A stretch of 64,000 bases of DNA from Actinokineospora iranica (GCF_900101685.1 NZ_FMZZ01000001.1:62001-126000), one strand, 5' to 3'. Counted from the stretch's first letter, positions 7,735 to 15,463 are shown. Numbers and translations are program-made. Notes: generated by a model not told the origin, from the letters alone.

Positions 7735-7946
7735 ACAGAACCTGGCTGTTCGGCCGCAGAAGGGGCTCCAGACCACCCCGAAACGCGTCACCACGCTGTC
7801 ACCGTGAGCGCCGCGTTCTCGCCACAGGCGCGACCCCCGAAGGTTCGACGCCGAGACGCGCCAAGCCGACAGCGTGACGACGGGTCGGCTATCGGACACC
7901 TGAAAGAGCGCCCCTGGACGACCCGGAGCGCCGCCCAGGCACCCAA

Positions 7947-7971
7947 TCAAAACGTCACCGTGACGTTTTGA
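7947..7971. promoter_or_regulatory. 25-bp perfect palindrome
   Basis: Two 12-bp arms, TCAAAACGTCAC and GTGACGTTTTGA, are separated by a single C. A perfect palindrome of this length is a strong candidate operator for a dimeric regulator. It lies 158 bp before the recombinase start and 212 bp after the dif-like site. No regulator gene sits beside it. Confidence 0.6.
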
Positions 7972-8051
7972 CCCGGCCTCTCCGGACCCGATCACTCAGG
8001 CCCTGAGGGCCACCCTGGACCACTCCCGCACTCCTGTCGAACACATGTTTC

Positions 8052-8073
8052 ATGGATAATCGCGGTTATCCAT
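8052..8073. other. symmetric dif-like core site upstream of the recombinase
   Basis: ATGGATAA (8052-8059) and its exact complement TTATCCAT (8066-8073) flank a 6-nt centre TCGCGG. The ATAA-N6-TTAT core and the 6-bp spacing are the same as in the dif-like site at 7707-7734, but both arms are identical. This is what a single tyrosine recombinase acting as a homotetramer would be expected to bind. It lies 56 bp before the recombinase start; an operator role is the alternative. Confidence 0.5.
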
Positions 8074-8128
8074 TACTCGAAGCCCTCGTTGATCGACTTT
8101 TGTCGGTGGGGTCGGGTAGGCACGCACT

Positions 8129-9112
8129 GTGATGTTGATCGAGGCGCACGAGGCGTTCTTTGTGGCGCGACGCTCCCGTAAGGACTCTCCACACACGACG
8201 GCGGCCTACCGCCGTGATCTCGCCGGGGTGACCGCGCGCCTGGCCGAGGTGTTGGAGCGGGACGCGGCGGGGATCGAGCTGTCCGAAGTGTCCGCGCAGG
8301 CGCTGCGGGCGGCGTTCGGCGTCTTCGCGGACACGCACGCGAAAAGCTCGGTGGCGCGGGCGTGGTCGACGTGGAACCAGTTCTTCCAGTTCTGCGTGGC
8401 CGATGGGCTGGCGCCGGGCAATCCGATGGGGGCGATCGGCAGGCCGCGACCCGCCCCCCTCTCCCCCAAGCCGCTGCGGGGTGAGCGCACGCCGGAGCAG
8501 TTGCTGGCCGCGATCGCGGGCGGGGCGCGGCGGGCTCGGCGGCCGTGGCCGGAGCGGGATCTGCTGGTGCTGGCGCTGGGGCTGGTGGCGGGGCTGCGGG
8601 CCTCGGAGATGCGGGCGCTGCGGCGGTCGTCGGTGGTGGGGCGCCCGGGTGAGCGGCGGTTGTTCGTGCACGGCAAGGCGAACCGGGAGCGGTCGATTCC
8701 GATCGAGGCGCCGTTGGAGCGGGTGATCGAGGCGTATCTGGCCTCGTGCGCGGCGCGGTTTCCGAGTGCGCGGTTCTCGGCGGAGTCGCCGTTGGTGTTG
8801 GGTTCCGATGGTGAGGGGATCGGCCGGGGCGCGTTGGATTACCTGGTGAAGGCGTGTTTTCGGGGGGCGGGGATGCATGACCGGGTGCCCGCGGGGGCGA
8901 ATCTGCACGCGTTGCGGCACACGTTCGCGACGCGGTTGGCCGAGGACGGTGCGAACGCGGTGGAGATCATGGTGCTGCTGGGGCACGCGAGCCTGAACAC
9001 GAGCCAGAACTACATCGACGCGACCGGCAAGGAGCGGCGGGCGGCCGCGGCGAGCAATCGGACGTATCGGGCGTTGGCGGAGTTGGCGGGTGAGGGTCCG
9101 GCGGGTCAGTAG
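8129..9112 (+). CDS. tyrosine recombinase (Xer-like)
   Basis: Predicted 327 aa, close to the 300 aa of XerC/XerD. An N-terminal SAM-like core-binding domain (about residues 1-100) is followed by a catalytic domain with all expected residues. These are Arg in GLRASEMRAL, Lys in HGKANRERSIP, HALRHTFATRL (HxxR), LLGHASLNTSQNY (His and nucleophile Tyr), then a short C-terminal helix. The start is GTG 8129 or the adjacent ATG 8132; the ribosome-binding site is weak. The symmetric dif-like core lies just upstream and the dif-like site 395 bp upstream. The coding strand is unusually G-rich. It could be a dedicated dimer-resolution enzyme or the relic of an element integrated at dif. Confidence 0.88.
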   Translation: MMLIEAHEAFFVARRSRKDSPHTTAAYRRDLAGVTARLAEVLERDAAGIELSEVSAQALRAAFGVFADTHAKSSVARAWSTWNQFFQFCVADGLAPGNPMGAIGRPRPAPLSPKPLRGERTPEQLLAAIAGGARRARRPWPERDLLVLALGLVAGLRASEMRALRRSSVVGRPGERRLFVHGKANRERSIPIEAPLERVIEAYLASCAARFPSARFSAESPLVLGSDGEGIGRGALDYLVKACFRGAGMHDRVPAGANLHALRHTFATRLAEDGANAVEIMVLLGHASLNTSQNYIDATGKERRAAAASNRTYRALAELAGEGPAGQ

Positions 9113-9122
9113 GCTGGCGGGG

Positions 9123-10061
9123 ATGCGACGCAAGCTTCGGTCCCCGCTCCCCCAGCGCCACGGTCTCGACGCGGCGCGGTTGCGCCTGCCCGAGGAGGGG
9201 GCGTGGGCGACGGTGCTGGAGCACTTGGTGGAGCGTCTCCCCCGGGTCGATCCGGCGCGGATCGAGTCGATGCTGCGGGAGGGGCTGATCGTCGGGGTGG
9301 ACGGTCCGGTGGCGGTGGACGCGCCGTACGCGCCGGGGTCGTTCGTGTGGTTCCACCGGGATTTGCCGGTGGAGACGCCGGTTCCGTTCGAGATGGGGAT
9401 CGTGCATCAGGACGAGGATCTGGTGGTAGTGGACAAGCCGCATTTTCTGTCCACGATTCCGCGTGGGAAGCACATTGTGCAGACGGCGTTGGTGCGGTTG
9501 CGGCGGCAGTTGGGGATTCCGACGTTGAGTCCTGCGCATCGACTGGACCGGGTGACCGCGGGGTTGCTGCTGTTCGTGGTGCGGCCGGAGTTGCGTGGCC
9601 GATATCAGACGTTGTTTCGGGATCGGTTGGTGCACAAGGAGTATGAGGCGGTGGCCCGGCATGATCCTGGGTTGGCGTCGCCGGTGGTGGTGCGCAGCCG
9701 GATCGTGAAGGAGCGTGGGGTGATCACCGCGCAGGAGGTGCCGGGTGAGCCGAACGCGGAGACGCGGGTGGAGTTGCTGGAGCACCGCGCGGGTTTGGGT
9801 CGGTATCGGTTGGTGCCGCTGACCGGTCGGACGCATCAGTTGCGGCTGCATATGAGTGGGTTGGGGTTGCCGATTCTGGGTGATGACTTCTATCCGGTGC
9901 TGACGGAGAAGCCGTTGGATGACTTTTCGCGGCCGTTGCAGCTGTTGGCGCGGGTGTTGGAGTTCAACGATCCGGTGTCGGGGGTGCGGCGGCGGTTCGA
10001 GAGCGGGTGCCGGTTGGCGGCGTGGGATTCCCCTGAGGTGTGGCGGGCGGGTGCGGGGTGA
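9123..10061 (+). CDS. RluA-family RNA pseudouridine synthase
   Basis: Predicted 312 aa. The catalytic motif HRLDRVTAGLLLF carries the Asp nucleophile, and TGRTHQLRLHM and LGLPILGDDFYP are the other RluA signatures. An N-terminal S4-like segment (LVERLPRVDPARIESMLREG) precedes it. It should isomerise uridine in rRNA or tRNA; the exact site is unknown. The ATG at 9123 is used, 10 bp after the recombinase stop, so the two genes probably share a transcript. It has the same G-rich third codon positions as the recombinase. Confidence 0.9.
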   Translation: MRRKLRSPLPQRHGLDAARLRLPEEGAWATVLEHLVERLPRVDPARIESMLREGLIVGVDGPVAVDAPYAPGSFVWFHRDLPVETPVPFEMGIVHQDEDLVVVDKPHFLSTIPRGKHIVQTALVRLRRQLGIPTLSPAHRLDRVTAGLLLFVVRPELRGRYQTLFRDRLVHKEYEAVARHDPGLASPVVVRSRIVKERGVITAQEVPGEPNAETRVELLEHRAGLGRYRLVPLTGRTHQLRLHMSGLGLPILGDDFYPVLTEKPLDDFSRPLQLLARVLEFNDPVSGVRRRFESGCRLAAWDSPEVWRAGAG

Positions 10062-10173
10062 GGTGTTCAGGGGGAGTACGTCGGGCGGGCCGAATTTGTT
10101 CCTCAGGTGTTGAATTTGTGCGCACGTCCACATCCGGGTGATCTTCGGGTTCGCCGGGGCCAGCATGGGGTTC

Positions 10174-11208
10174 ATGAGGAACTTGATGTCAGGCAAGGGA
10201 AGCAGACGTAGGGCGCTGTGGTCGGTCGCCGTGGTGGCCGCGGTCGCGGCGGTGCTGCCGGTGACCGCGGGGACGGCCGCGGCGGCGACGTGCATGGTGA
10301 ACAAGGCCAAGAGCGACGACGGTTCGTGCATCACGTCGGTGATCACGGTGGACTCCGCGCGACGGGTGTTCGACCTGGTGATCAATTCGACGGCCGGGAA
10401 CCGGGTCACCGCGCAGCGGGCGCGGGTGATGTTGCCGTCGGGGCACGGCGCCGATCCGGGGCGGCGGTGGCCGACGCTGTATCTGTTGCACGGTGGTGGG
10501 GTGTCCGGTTCGGCGGGTTATCGGGATTGGACGGAGAACACCGATGTCGCGGAGGTGACGGCGGGTTATGCGGCGCTGGTGGTGATGCCGGAGGCGGCGT
10601 CGGCGGGGTGGTATTCGGACTGGGTCAATGGCAGCGCGTATTGGGAGACGTTCCACCGGGTGGAGTTGCGGCAGTTGCTTGAGCGCAATTACGCGGCGAG
10701 CGGGCGGCGGGCGATCGCGGGTCTGTCGATGGGTGGTTTCGGCGCGATGTCGTACGCGGCGCGGTATCCGGGTGAGTTCGCGGCGGTGGCGTCCTACAGT
10801 GGGGCGTTGCACCCGCTCGCGGATTTCAGTTTCATCCAGTCGCTGTTGTTCTTGAACTTCCAGGATATCAACGGACTGTGGGGTGATCCGACGACGGCGG
10901 CGGGGCGGGCGCGCTGGCAGGAGCACGACCCGTATTACAGTGTGGACGCCCTTTTTGACATTCCGGTGTATGTGGCCTCGGGTCAGCCGCCGCGTGGGAG
11001 TGATCCGTTGAATTTGGAGACGGTGACCAACCGGGAGACGCTGGCGTTCGAGAATCGGCTGAACGCGGCCTATGTGGCGGCGCATCCGGGCAGTTCGGGG
11101 GCTCCCCTGCTGCGGACGCACCATTACGAGGGCACGCATGACTGGCAGTACTGGGAGGCGGAGTTCGTCGCGTCGGTGGACATGTTGATGGACGCTGTCG
11201 GGGGTTGA
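10174..11208 (+). CDS. secreted alpha/beta hydrolase, esterase D/antigen 85-like
   Basis: Predicted 344 aa. A Sec signal peptide runs over the first 35-40 residues (SRRRALW, then an Ala/Val-rich core, then TAAAA). The mature part has an alpha/beta hydrolase fold with YLLHGGG (oxyanion), IAGLSMGGFGAMSYA (nucleophile Ser) and a C-terminal THDWQYWE (catalytic His). This matches the esterase/S-formylglutathione hydrolase/mycolyltransferase-like superfamily. The substrate is probably an ester outside the cell. Several in-frame starts exist (GTG 10138, ATG 10165, 10174, 10186); the last has a GAGG six bases upstream, so the true N-terminus may be four codons shorter. Confidence 0.85.
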   Translation: MRNLMSGKGSRRRALWSVAVVAAVAAVLPVTAGTAAAATCMVNKAKSDDGSCITSVITVDSARRVFDLVINSTAGNRVTAQRARVMLPSGHGADPGRRWPTLYLLHGGGVSGSAGYRDWTENTDVAEVTAGYAALVVMPEAASAGWYSDWVNGSAYWETFHRVELRQLLERNYAASGRRAIAGLSMGGFGAMSYAARYPGEFAAVASYSGALHPLADFSFIQSLLFLNFQDINGLWGDPTTAAGRARWQEHDPYYSVDALFDIPVYVASGQPPRGSDPLNLETVTNRETLAFENRLNAAYVAAHPGSSGAPLLRTHHYEGTHDWQYWEAEFVASVDMLMDAVGG

Positions 11209-11212
11209 GGCG

Positions 11213-11246
11213 CGCTACGGCCACCGGGGCGCCGGTGGCCGTAGCG
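11213..11246. terminator. bidirectional hairpin terminator
   Basis: Perfect 15-bp arms (11213-11227 and 11232-11246) enclose the loop GGCG. It sits exactly between the convergent esterase gene (stop 11208) and EF-hand gene (stop 11249). Confidence 0.8.
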
Positions 11247-11248
11247 GG

Positions 11249-11797
11249 TTACCCGAGGCGGAGCATGTGCGCGCCCTTCATTGATTCGTGGGTGGCGGTG
11301 AAGACGCCGCGCACGTTGGCGCAGAACTCCTCGTTGTCGATCCGGTCGTCGTTGTCGGAGTCCATGGCGGCGAACGCGGCCGCGGCGACGGCGGGGTCGG
11401 TGATGCCCGCGCCGCGGTAGACGCGGGTGAGTTCGTCCTGGTCGATGTAGCCGTCGCCGTCGGTGTCGGCGATGGCGAAGCAGGCGTCCGCGGCGGCCAG
11501 CCACTTGTCCATGAGGTCGCTCGCGGTCAGCAGTCCCTGGTCGTGGGCGTCGCGGAACTCGGCCTTGCCGACCGAGTCGTCCTGGTTGACGTCGGCGGCT
11601 TCGCGAACGTAGTTCCATATCCGGGCGTAGGCGGCGAGTAGGTCCTGGATGAGTCCTGAGTTCGGTTCCTGGCCGAATTCCGTGGCGAGCCCGGCGGTCA
11701 CCTGCTCGAAGTCAGCCCAGGTGATCTCGTCGTTTCCGTCCATGTCGAGGACGGTGAACACGCGGTCGATGTTTTCGGTCTGCAACTGGCTCAGCAT
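11249..11797 (-). CDS. four-EF-hand calcium-binding protein (calerythrin-like)
   Basis: Predicted 182 aa, matching the length and spacing of calerythrin, the prokaryotic sarcoplasmic-type calcium-binding protein. Four EF-hand loops are visible: DMDGNDEITWADF, DVNQDDSVGKAEF, DTDGDGYIDQDEL and DSDNDDRIDNEEF. Acidic residues occupy positions 1, 3, 5 and 12 in most of them. No signal peptide or membrane segment, so it should act in the cytoplasm as a calcium buffer or sensor. The ATG at 11797 begins MLSQLQTENIDRVFTVLDMDG, the usual start of the family. It is transcribed alone, facing the esterase gene across a shared terminator. Confidence 0.92.
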   Translation of the reverse strand: MLSQLQTENIDRVFTVLDMDGNDEITWADFEQVTAGLATEFGQEPNSGLIQDLLAAYARIWNYVREAADVNQDDSVGKAEFRDAHDQGLLTASDLMDKWLAAADACFAIADTDGDGYIDQDELTRVYRGAGITDPAVAAAAFAAMDSDNDDRIDNEEFCANVRGVFTATHESMKGAHMLRLG

Positions 11798-12222
11798 TGG
11801 CGGTGTCTTTCTCGTTGGCGCCGTGTTTTGTGCCCGGCTGAGGTTAGCGGCCGTGGAAAGGGGGTGGCAGCGGCGATTCGGGTTCGGCGGGTCACTCGAT
11901 GTGCTTACTTGTCTGGGGTGGGAAACCCGTGTCGGTGGGCTGTCGTCGGGTGGTTCGGCCGAAGTGGTGATCGTGTCGTGCAACTCGGTGAAGTTGCGGT
12001 CGTCGGGGGTGACAGGGCTGTGCGCGTGGTTCCAGGATCGGCGGGCGGGTTTTCATTTCGCGGTGGCGGGAAAGCGCGGGTCGCGGGCACGGCGAAGGGG
12101 TGGACGGTGGCGCGAGCGCACGCACGGCCGGAGGATTGCGAGTTCGACCTGCCGGAGGTGCGGGACGGTGAGCGGTGCGATGTGGCCGCCGCGGGTGAAG
12201 TGGGCTGGGTGGCGAGGGCCCG
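11798..12222. other. 425-bp stretch without an intact gene
   Basis: No recognisable product on either strand. One plus-strand frame (11828-12226) ends in TGA overlapping the GTG of the following pyruvyl-transferase remnant by 4 bp, as coupled operon genes do. Its last about 35 codons (EDCEFDLPEVRDGERCDV and onwards) may therefore be the tail of a former upstream gene. Confidence 0.45.
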
Positions 12223-12560
12223 GTGACCGCGCGCATTCGGCGGCTGCGGCTGCTGGCGGCGACGGTGCTGAGGCGGTTGATCCCCCGGGGACGCGGTGCG
12301 CGCTCGTGGATTTCCCCGCGCACGGCAATGTCGGTGACAGCGCGATCTGGGTGGGTGAGCGGGTGGTGCTCGCCGAGATCGGCGCGGAGGTGGCCTATGT
12401 GGCCGGTCTCGGGTCCTACTCCCCCGCGGCGTTGGCGGGACAGGCTGTGGCCGCTGGCCAGGCAGGCATACGGGTACGGGCGGGCCGACGCGCGGTTGAT
12501 GCGCGGCTTCCTGGCCTACGGGCTGCCCCCGGTTGGCGCCCGCGCCGCAGCGCGGAGTCG
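12223..12560 (+). pseudogene. frameshifted remnant of a polysaccharide pyruvyl transferase
   Basis: A GTG at 12223 opens a frame reading TARIRRLRLLAATVLRRLIP. At the C5 run 12282-12286 the homology moves to another frame: PPGTRCALVDFPAHGNVGDS, continuing IWVGERVVLAEIGAEVAYV. DFPAHGNVGDSAIW is the N-terminal signature of the polysaccharide pyruvyl transferase (ExoV/CsaB) family. One missing base in the C run explains the shift. Homology stops around 12450, so roughly the last two thirds of the enzyme are gone. The shift could be a sequencing error, but the C-terminal loss cannot. Confidence 0.65.
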
Positions 12561-12726
12561 GGGCGGATAGCCGCGCCGGGCCCCCGAGCTGCCTCCCTCG
12601 ACCGGGCGGGCCGCTGGTTCTACGGCGCCGCATGGCGCGCGGGCAGGCTGACCGGCAGCGTCCGGCACCGCGTGCCCTGCCTGTGACGTGCGGGCCGACC
12701 CCGGGGAGCGCTTGACCCGCCGAGGG

Positions 12727-12773
12727 TCAGTGTGATCATCCCCGCGAGGGACGCCGCGGCGCCCCTGCGCTAG
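12727..12773 (+). pseudogene. N-terminal scrap of a family 2 glycosyltransferase
   Basis: The codons from 12727 read VSVIIPARDAAAPLR and then stop (TAG 12771-12773). VSVIIPxxxAxxxL is the invariant N-terminal strand of GT2 enzymes. The homology ends 6 bp before the stop codon of the coiled-coil gene on the opposite strand. With the pyruvyl-transferase remnant upstream it marks a former polysaccharide-synthesis operon, cut exactly where the coiled-coil/recombinase pair begins. Confidence 0.5.
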
Positions 12774-12779
12774 ATGAGG

Positions 12780-13994
12780 TCAGCGGCGTGGGGGTTCGGG
12801 TTCCTCTTCGGGCACGTCGGTGAAGGCGTCGGTGTTGGTGAGGGTGGTGAGCAGGTAGCGCGCGGCGGGGTGGTCGAGGGCGTCCTCGGGGACGGCGGCG
12901 GCGAGGCGGCGCAGGGCGCGCAGGTGGACGGTCGCGGCGGTGTGGGCGTGGCGTAGGGCGGTCAGTTCGGCGGAGTGGCGGGCTTCGTCGGCGGTGCGGG
13001 AGTCGAGGGTCGAGTGGGCCACGGCCAGGGCGGCGGTGAGCCTGGTGTGCTCGGCGGTCAGGTGGTCGCGGGCGGCGGTGAGGGTGGCGACCTGGTCGGT
13101 GAGAGTGGCGAGGTTGGCTTGCGCGTTGCGCGCGGCCGCGGTGGCGGCGGCCAGTTTTTCCTGGGTGTCCCGCAGGGTCGCCTGGTCGGCGGCGTGGGCC
13201 TGGGTGAGGTCGGCGATGGTGGCCTGGGCGGCGTGGGTCGCGGCGGTCGCGGTGTCGAGGTCGGCTTGGAGGTCGCGCAGGGCCGCGCGGTCCGCGTCGC
13301 GGGCCGTGGTGAGGCGGTCGACGGTTTCGGTGAGTTTGTCGGCTCGTGCGGTGGCCGCGTCGCGGGTTTTGGCCGCGTCGGCGGCGGCCGTGGCGGCGTC
13401 GACGCGGGCCTGTTCGGCGATGGCCGCCTGTTTTGCCGCCTCGGCGGCCTTCTTGCGGTCGTCGGTGGCTTGTTTGCGGGCCTCGTCGCGGTCGCGGCGG
13501 GCTTGTTCGGCTTCCGCGCGGGCCGCGTCGGCGGCGGCCGCGGCTTCGGCGCGGGCGTGCTCGGCCGCCAGCGTGGCCCGTGCGGCGCGCTCGGCGTGCG
13601 CCTCGGCTTCCGCGACGCGCAGCGCCTCGGCCCGGACGACTTCCTGTTGCCGGTCCACGGCGGCGGTGGTCTCGGCCAGCGCGGCGGCGACCGGGGCCAG
13701 GACGGTCCGCAGGCTGGTCACGGTGTGGTCCAGCACGACCAGGGGGTCTTCCGCGGCGGTGTCGCCGCGGGCTGTGCGGTAGAGGACCACCGCGGCTCCG
13801 TGGCGTTTGCAGGAGAAGGTCCCGTCGTCCCAGCGGCCCTCGCCCTCGGGGCAGTACCGCAGCCGGGGTCCGCCGCGGGCTCCGGCGCGTTCGGGCAGCG
13901 GCTGCGCGCAGCACAGGCACCGGGATTCCTCGGCCGCGCCTGGAACATCGCTTCCGGTGTCGTTCGCCGCGTTCTCCTGCGACAGCTGAGCCAT
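12780..13994 (-). CDS. long coiled-coil protein with N-terminal cysteine cluster (KfrA-like build)
   Basis: Predicted 404 aa. The N-terminal 75 residues hold a zinc-ribbon-like cluster (CLCCAQPLPERAG, YCPEGEGRWDDGTFSC, KRHG). Residues about 90-370 are an almost uninterrupted Ala/Glu/Arg/Thr-rich heptad coiled coil. The build resembles plasmid KfrA-type filament proteins, but no DNA-binding helix like KfrA's was identified. The ATG at 13994 has GAGG seven bases upstream. It is divergent from a tyrosine recombinase, with a 157-bp promoter region and a 36-nt inverted repeat between them; I infer that the two form one module. Confidence 0.75.
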   Translation of the reverse strand: MAQLSQENAANDTGSDVPGAAEESRCLCCAQPLPERAGARGGPRLRYCPEGEGRWDDGTFSCKRHGAAVVLYRTARGDTAAEDPLVVLDHTVTSLRTVLAPVAAALAETTAAVDRQQEVVRAEALRVAEAEAHAERAARATLAAEHARAEAAAAADAARAEAEQARRDRDEARKQATDDRKKAAEAAKQAAIAEQARVDAATAAADAAKTRDAATARADKLTETVDRLTTARDADRAALRDLQADLDTATAATHAAQATIADLTQAHAADQATLRDTQEKLAAATAAARNAQANLATLTDQVATLTAARDHLTAEHTRLTAALAVAHSTLDSRTADEARHSAELTALRHAHTAATVHLRALRRLAAAVPEDALDHPAARYLLTTLTNTDAFTDVPEEEPEPPRR

Positions 13995-14151
13995 GCTTGA
14001 TCCTCAAAGTTAGTAGTAACTACCCATAGAGCATAGTCTCAAGCAACTAACCAGCCCAACAGGGCTTGGTATAGCATCTATGCCTACAGAAGTGTGCTTC
14101 TGTAGGCATAGACTTGCGGCAGGACAACGAGGCGACGGAGCGAAGCGCACA
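13995..14151. promoter_or_regulatory. AT-rich divergent promoter region of the coiled-coil/recombinase pair
   Basis: At 157 bp this is one of the least GC-rich stretches of the window. It contains TAGT-AGTA-ACTA near 14008, an AGCCC-AACA-GGGCT hairpin near 14052-14065, and the long inverted repeat listed next. It must hold the promoters of both divergent genes. Confidence 0.5.
14077..14112. repeat. 36-nt perfect inverted repeat
   Basis: Arms of 16 bp (14077-14092, TCTATGCCTACAGAAG, and its exact complement at 14097-14112) flank TGTG. The repeat lies 40 bp before the GTG of the recombinase. It could be an operator, a transcription-stopping hairpin, or the recombinase's own target. Confidence 0.85.
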
Positions 14152-15393
14152 GTGACCGAAATCGACCTGACCGTGACCGTCCCCAAGGTGGCGGAAAACC
14201 AGGACCCCGGTGACGACGTGCTCGTCGCCGGGGTGTGGCCGGGGGTGGCGGACCCGCCGGAGTTGCTGACCGCCGTGGCGGACTGGCTGGCCGGGTACGG
14301 CAACACCGGCACCCGGCACACCTACGCGGGACAGGCGCTGGGCCTGCCCACCAAACCGGAGGACATCGGCCGGTGGGCCACCGTCCCCGACGCCCCGCGC
14401 GGCTGGTCGACCGCTGTCCGCCGCTACGCCGCGGTGATGCGGCGGCCGACCGAACCCGCCCGCACCGGGCACGCGCCGCCCCCCGCGCCGCCGGGGCGGT
14501 TGCGGCACCTGCACTGGTTCCGGTGGTGCGCCACCCAGGGGCTGGACCCGCTCGCGGCGCGCGCCGCGCACGCGAAGGCGTGGCTGGCCGACCTCACCGC
14601 GGCGGGAGCCGCGGTGAGCACCTGCGACAAGATGCTCGGCGCCGTGCGCGCCCTCTACGACCACCTCGTCGCCGACGATCTCGCCGAGACCAACCCGGCC
14701 GCCCTCAACCGCAAGCGGCTCGGCCTGACCGCGGCCCGCTCTGGCGCTTCCCGGACCATCACCCTCGCCGACGCCGAGGTCGCCGCCCTCTACCACTTCG
14801 CCGGTCGCCTGCCGCGGCAGCGTGAGCTGGACCGGCTCCGGGCCCGCGCGGTCGTCGCCCTGTTCACCGCCGGGGTCCGGGTCAGCGAGCTGTGCGACCT
14901 CGACCGCGGCGACCTGCACCGCAACCGCGGCCACCGGGCGCTGCGGGTGCACGGAAAGGGCGCGAAGGACCGCATCGTCTACCTCGCCGCCCCGGTCGCC
15001 GCCGCCGTGGACGACTACCTGCTGGCCTTCGACAGCGCCACCGGCAACTCCCCCGCTCCGCGCGGGCGCCAGGCGGCGGGCAGCTCACCGCTGCTGGTCA
15101 ACCGCGGCGGCCGCCGCTGCACCCGGCAGGCCATCTGGGAACTGCTGCGCCGCATCGCCCGCGCCGTCGACCCGGACGAGAAGGGCCTCGCGGCGACCCT
15201 GCACCCGCACGCCCTGCGGCACTACTACGTCACCACCGCGATCCAGGAAGGCGCCCAGGTCGCCGACGTCGCGGTCGACGTCGGCCACGCCAGCGTCGAC
15301 ACCACCCGCCACGTCTACAGCTCCGCCGCCCCCGACCCCGCCCGGTCCTCCGGCGACCTGGTCGCCCGACGCGTCTTCGGCGCCACCGACTGA
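14152..15393 (+). CDS. tyrosine recombinase/integrase
   Basis: Predicted 413 aa, longer than XerC/D because of an extended N-terminus. The core-binding domain includes LRHLHWFRWCATQGLDPL. The catalytic domain carries Arg in AGVRVSELCDL, Lys in HGKGAKDRIVY, HALRHYYVTTA (HxxR) and VGHASVDTTRHVY (His, Tyr). All active-site residues are present, so it should be functional. The GTG at 14152 has GGAG upstream; a longer frame from the ATG at 14080 would start inside the inverted repeat. It pairs with the divergent coiled-coil gene and stands next to truncated polysaccharide genes, which suggests a mobile module. Confidence 0.88.
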   Translation: MTEIDLTVTVPKVAENQDPGDDVLVAGVWPGVADPPELLTAVADWLAGYGNTGTRHTYAGQALGLPTKPEDIGRWATVPDAPRGWSTAVRRYAAVMRRPTEPARTGHAPPPAPPGRLRHLHWFRWCATQGLDPLAARAAHAKAWLADLTAAGAAVSTCDKMLGAVRALYDHLVADDLAETNPAALNRKRLGLTAARSGASRTITLADAEVAALYHFAGRLPRQRELDRLRARAVVALFTAGVRVSELCDLDRGDLHRNRGHRALRVHGKGAKDRIVYLAAPVAAAVDDYLLAFDSATGNSPAPRGRQAAGSSPLLVNRGGRRCTRQAIWELLRRIARAVDPDEKGLAATLHPHALRHYYVTTAIQEGAQVADVAVDVGHASVDTTRHVYSSAAPDPARSSGDLVARRVFGATD

Positions 15394-15463
15394 CCCGGCG
15401 GAAGCGTGCCGCACGCCCATGCCGAGGCACAGCGGGAGACCTTGACCGGTCGCGGCAGCCGGA

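Larger units (their letters stand above)
7735..8128. other. non-coding interval between the dif-like site and the recombinase gene
   Basis: No supported gene in 394 bp. It contains a 25-bp perfect palindrome and a symmetric dif-like core, both listed separately. A 96-codon minus-strand frame exists but reads through the dif-like site and looks non-biological. Confidence 0.6.

Noticed and set aside
7705..7995. 96-codon minus-strand frame over the dif-like region
   Set aside because: It reads through the dif-like site and the palindrome, lacks a ribosome-binding site, and has no family resemblance.
12940..14000. Plus-strand frames of 280 and 341 codons
   Set aside because: Antisense images of the coiled-coil gene with Ala/Arg/Ser or Gly/Val repeats; the minus-strand frame has a ribosome-binding site and sensible domains.
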